From contig SJOL01004646.1 of NCBI GenBank assembly GCA_004794785.1, positions 54,924 to 118,923 of the forward strand: a DNA stretch of 64,000 nucleotides, written 5' to 3'. Source of the stretch: Opisthorchis felineus. Its lineage: Eukaryota > Platyhelminthes > Trematoda > Opisthorchiida > Opisthorchiidae. Under the pieces are notes generated by a model. The model had not been told where the DNA came from. It saw nothing but the letters and a program-made list of their open reading frames with translations, and searched no databases. Below are positions 27,801-39,447 of this stretch, piece by piece. Both the position numbers and the translations under genes were made by a program. The first letter of the stretch is position 1. Every line of letters begins with the position of its first letter.

Positions 27801-30800
27801 TTGAAATGCTATAGGGTAAAAGTGGCACATCAACCTACTTTTGTATATCTTGGATTTTTGAGTCCCCCCCCCCCAACACTGGGTGCTGCAACCCAATGAG
27901 GAGAGTGGATAATTACTTTGGGGTTATCAGCGGATAAAATTCGGTCCAGTAGAAGCCCTTGAACGGAAGTGGCTTTCCAACACAATGGGAAACTTCATCT
28001 TCGGTCCGATAAGAATCTTCAGCAAATGTAGTGGTCCTTATTAACTGTGTGACGGTTCTTTTGTACTAACCTTGCAGTTATTTTATGTTCGGAGTGATGC
28101 ACAAAAAATAACATCATCATCATCATCATCATCGACAGCATGACACCAGTGTTCAACAATGCTGCTTTGCTGCCGTACAACCATGATTTATTTGAAAGCC
28201 TAATTGAGAAGAAAAGAATAAAGGTGGACGGGGGAAGGGACTTAGTGCAGGCTTACTACAATCATTCCGAGGCGCCTAAACCTCCAGACACTCATTCAGG
28301 CAATCTGGATAGAAACTGGCAACAAGAACGCCACTGACATCGGTTGGCAGCCATATCTTGCAGTGTCTCCAACCAGGCGCAATGGGGATCACGTGGCCCC
28401 CATCCTGGAAGACGAGTAGCACCGACAGCACCCAAACGTTTCGTAATCTCATTCATACCCCTCTGCCTGGTCAAGGGTTGGCCAACTCTCTGATTCCACC
28501 ACCTTGAGATGGGCATGGAAAACAGCACTCTCTTCGGCAAACGATGNNNNNNNNNNNNNNNNNNNNNNNNNNNNNNNNNNNNNNNNNNNNNNNNNNNNNN
28601 NNNNNNNNNNNNNNNNNNNNNNNNNNNNNNNNNNNNNNNNNNNNNNNNNNNNNNNNNNNNNNNNNNNNNNNNNNNNNNNNNNNNNNNNNNNNNNNNNNNN
28701 NNNNNNNNNNNNNNNNNNNNNNNNNNNNNNNNNNNNNNNNNNNNNNNNNNNNNNNNNNNNNNNNNNNNNNNNNNNNNNNNNNNNNNNNNNNNNNNNNNNN
28801 NNNNNNNNNNNNNNNNNNNNNNNNNNNNNNNNNNNNNNNNNNNNNNNNNNNNNNNNNNNNNNNNNNNNNNNNNNNNNNNNNNNNNNNNNNNNNNNNNNNN
28901 NNNNNNNNNNNNNNNNNNNNNNNNNNNNNNNNNNNNNNNNNNNNNNNNNNNNNNNNNNNNNNNNNNNNNNNNNNNNNNNNNNNNNNNNNNNNNNNNNNNN
29001 NNNNNNNNNNNNNNNNNNNNNNNNNNNNNNNNNNNNNNNNNNNNNNNNNNNNNNNNNNNNNNNNNNNNNNNNNNNNNNNNNNNNNNNNNNNNNNNNNNNN
29101 NNNNNNNNNNNNNNNNNNNNNNNNNNNNNNNNNNNNNNNNNNNNNNNNNNNNNNNNNNNNNNNNNNNNNNNNNNNNNNNNNNNNNNNNNNNNNNNNNNNN
29201 NNNNNNNNNNNNNNNNNNNNNNNNNNNNNNNNNNNNNNNNNNNNNNNNNNNNNNNNNNNNNNNNNNNNNNNNNNNNNNNNNNNNNNNNNNNNNNNNNNNN
29301 NNNNNNNNNNNNNNNNNNNNNNNNNNNNNNNNNNNNNNNNNNNNNNNNNNNNNNNNNNNNNNNNNNNNNNNNNNNNNNNNNNNNNCTTCATGTGCAGACA
29401 AACGGGAAAATGGTGATTGGCCCGGATGGGGATCGAACCCACGACATTCGCGTTATTAGCACGACGCTCTAACCGACTGAGCTACCAGGCCACACCCGAT
29501 CGGTTTTTAGACCTCTCCATGTTTACAATAATCGACAACACCAATACTTGTAGTATGGTGGCGTGCGAGGCTGACTGACATGTCATGAGACACCCTTGTC
29601 TGTGCTGACAATCTTAAATGCTGGTATTCTAGTTTGTATGCATAAGTCTAATGGACTGATGATTAAAGATGTCATAAATCTCAAATTCGTCAGCAATCAA
29701 CAGTATGCTGCATTATTTCACTTTGCAGGTTAAGCGGATGGAAGCTCGTTTAAATCTTTTGCGAAACAAAGTTATGAGTGAGGAAGCTAAACAACTGCAG
29801 TTGGAATCGCTGGAACACGAAATGGACCTCGAACTTAACGCGCAGAAGACTAAGGTCGGTATGAATGTGCGGCAAACCGAAGCTAGATTGGCAGAAGCTC
29901 GTGCAGAACTGACGACACGTGAACGTCGACTGGAGCAGATCAAAGCAAGGTATGACTTTCGGAACTCAACTACACTTTGTTTGAGATGTAGATCCGGAAA
30001 AAGCGGACAAAATTTAGCCAATATGTGTGGAAGCTTTTACCGGTATTTGCTTATCTCTTTCCCAACAGCTTTTATCTTTTGACAATTCACTCATCTTGGG
30101 TGATTCAGAACACAAACAATTACAACCTAAAACACCAAGGGCTTTCCGGAGCGCTTTCTGGATGATACGGAATTAATTCACATACATACGAACCGACGGA
30201 AACCTCCTTCAGGAGATATGTTGCTATCCATGAGCAACCTGTCATCCGAATGACATTAAAAGAGACCTTGCACGGTCCTCAGTATAGCTAGCCACTTTAT
30301 ACGGACATAGATATATCCTATTCGTGCCTGTTGAATAAAACGAACCAAGTGACACCCTAACTACTTAGATTTGGAATACTGTACTATTGTCTATTTTATG
30401 GACCGCAGTGCAACTCGGATGAAGTTGTCACAGTCTCCGTTCCGGTTTCTATCACGATGCATGCAAAAATTTAACAACCGCTGAACAAGCCTAGAGAACA
30501 CATTGGTGTCCAAGTGATGAAATGCTTTCATCTATACTGAAGCCTGGAAACTGCCGTTGGACGACGCAGTATGCTCAGTGAAGGGGAATTTTAGATCGCC
30601 CTTTCCAGCTTGAGGTACAATTCAGCACTCTTCTGAGACGAATGAGGCAGATGCTCAAGAGTTCCCACACGATCACCAATCGCCGTCCGAAAATGATAGG
30701 AGCCACTAAAATTATAGTACGAGATTTTTATGACAGTTACAAGTTACTTCACACTGCGATGCACGTCTTGCAAATGATCTCAAAAACGTCAAAAGTACCG

Positions 30801-33800
30801 GAGGAGAGCATTGCGTGAACGACGTACGCGAAAGAGATACCTTTTTTTGAATCTCAGCCAGTGGTCCCCAGAATTTCGCCCAGAGCAGGGCACCATCTTC
30901 CTCTTGGCACAGGAGCAGTATATGGGCAGTAAAATACGGGTGGTTAATTACACTACCTTATGTACTGACATAGAGTATGCAAAATAATCACACCCAGGAT
31001 AACCCTCTCTGAATGGAGTTACTCGCCCGGAGAGTACAGAACACCGTTCTCTAAAGGCTCTATTTGGTGTGTAATTTCCTCTCAGGAGTAATACCATCCT
31101 CTCGAGAGTTTTAATCATTTATTTCTTAAATTATATCCTACATATCACAAAAATTGGTTGATACTGCCTATCAAAAATCGATAGTAATGCATATTTTAAG
31201 TATTTTCCACAACACTGATGGGATTTTTCTACTCTGTGGCTATGAAAAGATGCCTTTTGTAGCTCTAAAATAAACCTGTGATTTATACGTTTTCCAATTC
31301 AATCAAATACGTCCAGAATGCTTTTGAACTTGTCAGTGTAGGATGTGAGTAGTTACGTTGTTTTCAGGAACACGGTGCTCGGTGGACTGAGGGTCCAAGT
31401 AAACACTAAACAGAAATACACAAAAACCACAAAATTTTTCATTGTCAGACATACTGGATAGGATATTTTATAAAGCATGGGGAATTCGGTCAGCGATTGT
31501 TGACTAGTTACCGTTATAATGGAAAGTCATGCAATACACTCATTTGCAAACAAATTTGGTTTTTGCGAGAGACTCACCTGGAATCCAGCTGAATCTCTCT
31601 TTTGTGATGTTTCCAGGCAACTGAATGTGCTGCACGAGGCCGCCTCATGTTTCAGTTGCTACGATATGCAAGATATCGAGATACATGTATATTCGTAATG
31701 CACTACTCATAGGGTTGCTGAAAATTCTTCGACAGCCCACTACCGGTTTCGCCCTTCTTGGGGCCCATCAGTTAGGCACAGTCCCCGAGTTTCCGTCAAT
31801 CTTATCTTCTACTTGAAACCAAATTGCACGAAATTAGCGAAATACACTCATTTGCAAACAGGTGAGTCTCTCGCAAAAACCAAATTTGTTTGCAAATTAG
31901 TGTATTTTGCTAATTTCGTGCAATTTGGTTTCAAGTAGAACATAAGGTTGACGGAAACTTGGGAACTGCGCCTACCTGATGAGCTCCAAGAAGGGCGAAA
32001 CCGGTCGTGGCCTGTCGAGGAGAGTCATGCAATTGGAAGTGTCTTATCTAGGCCTGTCTCGGACAGATGAACTGGGTAATCATGTCTTTCCCACTACCTG
32101 GCTGTTTTCGCCAAAACGCCAGTTCACAAACTGGCTTGCCTTGACCGTGTTACAAGTCCGTTCTAATGAATGAATTGACAGCATTCCTGTTTCTTCTATG
32201 GGCTCGCTGACTAATAACCACAGACCCATAGCAATAAAGGCGATTCATAGAGATAGTAGGTAGTGCTGGCTACCTGAATTTTGTTTGCATGGCAATTCGA
32301 ATCGGCTTTCTGATGAACAAGAGTATGATGATAGGTAATCGTAAGCCTCTATGGTATTAGGTATTATTCATTAGCGGAATTTGCCTCGTCACCCCTTGAG
32401 TTTACTCGATAAACGCTGGTGGTTGTACACAACCACTGCGCCATCGCTACGCTTCACTACACTCCCTAACAACGCACTGTTGATGTACGTTCGATTGGTG
32501 GTGAAGCGTTTGCAAACGATCCAACTGGGCGAACAAACCAACAACTATACATTACTATGCTGTTGGATCTTGATGATCGCTAATTCTCCTCTTTTTGTAA
32601 GGGTGCTTGTAACTATCTTGATCACTCGAGTTTTCGTTGAGGGGTGTCCCGCAAATTTCTGGATTATTGTCATGTTTAACGCACACGGAAAGTACACTCA
32701 AGATGCTCATCGCTTCAGATTGGAATATGGTCCGAAATATCCGAAAATTTATCGAAATTAATAGTAAAACGCTCAGAATTGGGCTGGTCGTTCAGTATGG
32801 GACAGAACTTCATCCTCCTTGGGCAGCATTGGGGTCTCTCCGATTCATTCTATCTAATGATAAACTGTAAAACAATCCAAATTGTGCCGGTGGAAGTTTC
32901 ACAATAAATTACGATTAGTTCTTACAGGAAATAGGCAGGTTCATCAGGTTTTGTTTGGGTGAGCTGGAAGACCGTAGATTCAGAGGAAGAATTTTGATTT
33001 ATTTCTCTTTAGGACTTCAAAAATCCGACGCAATTTTACTCGTATTGTGGAAGGATCAACAGCCTTGCTTCTGAATTTGACATGTGCAGCGATGCGGCTG
33101 TTGTAGAATGTCCGATACTGTCGAAACAAGACACCAAAGGGAACAGTCTACCAAGTGAAGTACCCACAGCCAACATGGCAGCACAGTAACTTGACTACAA
33201 TGTACTCCAAATTTTCTAGGAAATGAAAGGAAATTCGGATAATTCCAAGTATGGCACTGATTCACACTGATTCCACTTCGTAGCAACAACTTCAGGAAGC
33301 TTCCTATTATTTTTTACCCTTCCTAGGTACGGTATCACTGTTACCAGCTCAAGTGATAATTCAGGAGATGCTTTGGGTGCCCGTATGCGTTATCTAATCG
33401 AGGTAAGTATGCTTTCATTATCATAACAACCTCCTCCCACATACTTCCTTTATATTTACTTTGGATACTGCTGCAGTATACTGATTGCAGTTTGCTTGGG
33501 TGTTCTTGGGAAAACCGGTATCCGCACATTATATCGGCCGAAACATTCGTGATTTTAACTTTCACCCAATGTTCGGGGATCAAATACCGATTCAGTGATT
33601 CAGTGACTAGTGATTCATTTACAGACTTCCGGACATGCTGAATTCCGCTCATACGTCCGTAAACGGTTCAGCAAAAAAATTGACCGTGTTTGAAGAAAAT
33701 CAAGCTCAGCACACAACAGGAAATGCGTTTTGTTGATATAACTATGTATGCTGACTGGTTCCTCCAATTCCATTTGAGAGGGCTAGCAAACCGAAATTGC

Positions 33801-36800
33801 ACCATTGGCCAGAAATGCACAAGTGTCCACGGTGTGCACATGAAACTGGCTAGCATCTTCCCACAGGGACTTGAATATGTATCTCTTTACTGAAGGTCTT
33901 CTGCGATTTCTTCATGCTTCGGATTCCGTACTTTTAAATTGCGGCGCTGAAGCGCACCAGAACGGATCCATGCTACCCTCAATCAACCATCTCAACCCGA
34001 GTCACTTTGTCCGTCTTATTAGTGTCTCTTAACTGCTCGGTTTAGGCCATACTGTAACTAGATGCCAAACCGGTACGAGGTAAAACACAGCTCAGGTCCT
34101 TGTGTTATCCAGCTTGGGAGTCCTATCAACTGATCGTTCGCAGAACTGGTCGGCCTGTTGCTGAAAACAGTCGACCGCTATTTAGTGCACTAGTCGTATG
34201 TCTGTCACCGTGAATCTATTGGTACTCATGTTTCGGTGAAAGAGTGCTCACGAAACGGACGCCTAAAAAGTTTCATTGAATCAACTCAGTAGCTGAACTA
34301 GCCAAGGTAACTGGATATTGAAGTTCAGCTTGAAATATATACGCCAGCTCTAGTGATTTAAAAGCGAAAACTGTCTGGCAGGGGAAAATCACGAAAACCT
34401 TTACTGAATTGTCCGAATGAAGCAAGTTTCGTAGAAAATGCATACTATTACTCGGCTTTACATTTTTACAAACAGAGCATTTGAGTGAAATCAAGAGACC
34501 TATTTGATTATTTGCTCCAGTATCCCAGGAATAATGATCTGTTGGGATCACACTCGCATTTGGTTTACCTTATCGTTATCTTGCTCAGTTCTTCTGGAAT
34601 GTTAGCACCGAGGGTTATATTTCCCGGTCAAAGGCAAGTGTGAATAACAGTCACTGCAACATCTTTTACACGGGAAGCTTACGTTTATCCACTGGAACTG
34701 AACAGGTACGGGTATAAAATAGGTATCCACTTCATGCCATTCTATAGCTCAATGGCAAAAGTGCGAACTCACTGACCGGGAGGTCCCTGGTTCAAGCCAA
34801 ACCCCAGCATCTCTCTCTAGGCTTGGGCATCCTGATAGTATCTTAGCTCCCATGTTTCCTTCGGGTTTCACGACAGCTAAGCATCGAAGGGAAGTTACAG
34901 CTGAACGATTATCATCACACTGGTGTCATATTCTTTAAAGATTGTCCGAGTTCCACAGAATCCAGTTTTTATGTAGTACGAGGATGTGGCGCAATCCGAT
35001 AGGGCTCACTTCGGTTATTGGAAGAATTTTGCCCGGACCACGACTTCCGTGGTTCTCTAGTCTGTTCTTCTCCATATTTGCATGCAGATAATGAACCCTG
35101 ACCGAAATGCAATGATGGCTAGAACTGTTTGCCCGAACGTCAGTCGCGTTCCTTCGAGACACCGAACCACTGCTGCTGTTACTGAGAATGAAATGTTCAT
35201 ACGACTGATTACAAATGTTTTATAATTAACCAGCGGACGACAACGGAATGCGGTCAAGTGAATCTGGTGGACAAGAAGCAAGCATGTGATTCAAAATGCT
35301 TACTTAATCTTGAAGGATGGATGTCACCGACTTAACCCGCCTGGACGATACTCACGTTTTAGTTTGGCTGAGGCTTTCGGCAGAAAACAAAAGAACGCTA
35401 TTCCTTAATTTGAAATTACTCATAAGGCTAGTGAAAATTGCAATGCTCCATAAGCAATTTGGTCCTTTTGGGGCTCATCGGTTAGTCGTAGAAACTGGAT
35501 TTCCATCAGTTTCATTTCGTATTGAAACGCCAAACTGGTGGTATGCAGAATTAAACACTTCTGAAAATCAAACAATGACCAAAAAACCCAAAGGAATTCC
35601 CCGTTTGTAACGTTTGTTAACCGAATGTGTTTCGTGAAGACCACCTCATGTGACCACAAGCAACTTACTTTTCTAAACACCCCCCCCCGCCCACTTTGTC
35701 CTCGCTGGAGCAGGCTAGACTCAGGAGACTTCGGCAACTTATGTCGGATGCTATATAGTGCCAAAGTAATTAATGTTCAACCGCAAGCCAAAGCCAACTG
35801 ATGGATCACTCAAGTTCAGCCAACGTGTACCAATTAAGGGTGAAGCGATGATCGATCACCAGTTAGGATAACTAGTTCCACCCTAAATAGTTCATCCCTA
35901 GTGAAGTTGGGCCGATAATTTCTTCCATATCCCAACTCCTCTCGATTATTCCTGACCTCATCCTGGATATTAGTCGTATTAGTCACATTCGAATTAGCAT
36001 TGATTTCATTCATCCGTCGGAAGTCTTTCTGACGTAGTTAAAAAGCAGTGTGAGACTTAAAATCTCTATTTAGCTCCAGCCAATGTTACACTGTAAAGAT
36101 TCAAAAGTTTACCTTGATATGACTTAACCTAAACGGCAACATAACCAGTTCGGGTATTTTTCTGGGATCAGCAAATAGTAGATAACGAGTGTAGATTTGT
36201 CTATGCAAAGAAATTTTCGATGAGGTAGATGAGCCGGAAGTGTGAACAAGGCTAAAATTCAAAAGGAAGCCATCGGATCTTTTGGAAAAAAGCCAGCTGC
36301 CCAATGCAATACATAATGGAGGTTTGGATTAGCGGACTGATCCTATAATACTTGTTTTTTTCCAATAAATTATCCACTTGTGCCCCGATATCCAACTACA
36401 CTTAGACTAACCAACAATCAAGTGCTTTTTTCTTATTGTTGTTTGAGGCTGAATTTCTAACTGGTGCCTGTTGCAACCAGTGGAACGCAACTCGATGCGA
36501 TTTACGTTGGCGAACATCCAGCCTCAACATCGAAACTGAGGTCTCCGGTAGAGGCTCACATCATAATGTTTGGCTTAAATTCAGTGTATAGTGAATTTTC
36601 ATCAACTCATTACATGGAGGGACAACTGAAGGTGACTGACTTGGCAGAATTTGCCGAATTTCGGTGTCAATGTAAGGACGCGACAGTAATAATCGAAACT
36701 GGCGCATATACCTATGAATAACAACGCAAAATAGACTGCTTCTATCGAGATATGCTGCTTCTCGTCAAGTATTGGAGTACTTAATTTTATTAAGTAGAAT

Positions 36801-39414
36801 TTCGTGCGCCCGGTCAACAAACCATTAGTCCAGTCTGTAAGAACTGACTGTCGCATTTACTCACCATGTGGTGGGCCATGTAGTCCAAAACAAATGTTCT
36901 CTGTCAGCGAGAGTACCCACCGTGATGTTTTCACAATCGGTAGTGGTGTTTTCTCTGCCTGTTCAGCCAACGGTGCAAGCTAAACTCATGACAGCATCAT
37001 AGCAAACAACCCTAATCAGGTGACCTGTCTGAATGCATGGATATAACGCTGTAAAATCCGGATCGTGAACCAATCCGCTTGCTTTGAATGACATTACATT
37101 TGTGTATGCCGCGCGCCCTGATGACTCACAAACTAGTAAAATGAATGAAAAAGATAAAATGAGGAGAATAAGACCGATAAACCATTTCTACGTTTGCCGT
37201 CAGGTGGATATGAGAAGGAAACATCAACGAATTCCATCGGGTGACGAAGCAACAGGATGGAGAATTGATTAGAAGCGGGTGGTGGTATCGCCCACACAGA
37301 ACGACTATGGAGGGGGGTCACAACACGAAAAAGGCCGGAAAATACCGGTTTCAATCTTGTATGAATATGGACGCATCAAAAATGTGCGGAAGGAGACCCA
37401 ATTCGACAACTGTGGTTTAGACAGTCGGCCACCTGCACATAGACTCAGCGCTACATCTGACTGAACTGAGTGTCTTGGTGCTAGCGTACGCTGAACGAGG
37501 TTCCAGGGTTATAATTCTTGATGGTTTTCTGAAAACTCTTTGAATGCCCATGATCTGTTTCGCTCTTCTCGGGGCTCATCAAGCGGGTGCACTCCTCAGT
37601 TCCCGCCAACCCCATGTTCTAACTGAACCAAAATTTTACGCGATTTGCGAAGTACTTTCGCAAGCTACTTTTGCCTAACAGGAGACTCAACTAAACTCCA
37701 GCAGAATCTTCCGCTTATGACACTCTTCGTATGCAAGTGACTATTTGAAAATTTAACAGCCGCAAAACGGACCAATGAGACGATCAGATTATGCAGTGGT
37801 AGCTGTCCATATGGAGGGCTGATACGTCAAAAGACGCACAAAAATATTATCACTGTGGACACTGTGTTTTTTCGGCAATCTGAAGTGACATTTTTAGAAA
37901 AATGGCCGTCACAAAGGAAGGTCACCCCGGAAGAGGGCCACTGTGTTTACGAACACGTAAACTGCCTCGAAAAATGCGAAATTGAAGTTGTTGCGCTGGA
38001 TTAATGTGCGAAAGTAGAAATTAACAGTCTATCCAGTTTGTATCAGCTACCCCGGTGGTCTTGATTCAACGGTACCAACCACCCAAACATTCGCTTAAAA
38101 TCGTTTAGGGATTGCCAATACCAGAAGACACTTCTCTCACTTTTGCCGTGAGAAAATAACTAACTAGAAGGGACTTCCAAGCTGAGGCTTTAAGCTATCT
38201 TGCCACATTGGAGGATACTAATGGCAAGTTTAGAAAAATGGGCGGAAGCTGATAAATAGATTATTGGAAAAATCTGAGAGAACTTCGGTATAGATGGAAG
38301 TAACAAGTCGAGCGAGATTTCATTTTTACTATGTGGTATTTACTGTCCCATTGATAGTTTGGCAACAGTAGAAATAGCGAAATCGTAAACCATTTTGACA
38401 GATTTCTGGTGGCTACTCCAGCAAACTGGTCAGACCAGCACCCAACTAATTTTATTTCATTTCGTATGGAGCCTTCCAAGCTGGATTTTATCCGTAAGTT
38501 ATTGAATGAGCGGGTGCATCCCTGAAAAATCAGCCACGCAAGACGCACGGCCATTTTAAACAATATATGACTAGTTAGGATAAGCGACTTGAGTGATCAC
38601 AGGAGACTAAATTGTCTAAGTTACCAGCTGGTTAGAGAGAATCCATAACGTGTAAAAGATCAACAACGATACAGATGATTACATGAGCTGATCAATTTTC
38701 TCTTTTCCTTTCCTTCATTCCAGACTCTGCAAGAGAGACAGGATTTGAGGCAAAAAGGTAACACACTAGATGCTGAAGTCCGGAGGGCAGAGGAAGAGCT
38801 TCGAGCCCTAGAAAATACTGTGTTAGTGATGAGTTCACTCAACGAAGCTGCCCGTGGAAAGGTGTTATTGGTTAGTTTAGCAGTCTACATGGATAGTTAC
38901 AATTCCTTTGTAGCTAACCAAGCAGTTCCGCATCAAATTATCCTTGTATCATGGAAGTCGATCGTTGTTACAATTTATTAGTAAGCTGACAACTAATCAG
39001 CAAGATCTGGAGGTAATTCACCACTCAGTACGTGATGAATTACCGAGCCACTGCTATGAAAACTCACTGAAATAAAAAAATCACTGGCAAAGTCAAGCTT
39101 CTGAATCAAGGTTTTTAATCGTTATTCTTTCTTGGCCCCGTATTCAACTTTTTACTGCGTATGTTCTCCTAATACCTCCTCGAGGAAAAAGTTATTGTAC
39201 CACTAGAATGAGCAAAGTTCGAAAAGGCGTGCTCCGAGGGGATTATGGTGATTTTTCATGGCCCTGAATACCATATGCTGGTATTTGCCAGTTGACTGCG
39301 TATTTTAATGTCATCACATTGATTTTAAAGCATGAGGGGATAAGGAAACAGTTTGCGCAACAATCACGAGAGAGCATATGTACAAAACCACCTGCATCCT
39401 TACATACATTTGCG

Positions 39415-39447
<33 letters not shown>

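Larger units (their letters stand above)
31735..32012. repeat. Inverted repeat, two 126-bp arms around a 26-base loop
   Basis: Left arm 31735-31860 and right arm 31887-32012 are reverse complements with substitutions but no insertion or deletion: every paired position sums to 63747. Each arm ends in a hammerhead motif. The spacer (ggtgagtctctcgcaaaaac..) and the inner right arm are also present in reverse complement at about 31535-31581, so the arrangement is nested. Confidence 0.85.

Noticed and set aside
28292..29472. Long open frames crossing 28547-29385
   Set aside because: They consist of N; not coding.
32381..32761. 126-codon open frame
   Set aside because: Overlaps a piece of dispersed repeat (aagcgtttgcaaacga) and has no family signal.
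37336..37365. Minus-strand GAAACCGGTA identical to the hammerhead 3' core
   Set aside because: No CTGATGA and no helix II upstream (TTGATGCG with unpaired arms).
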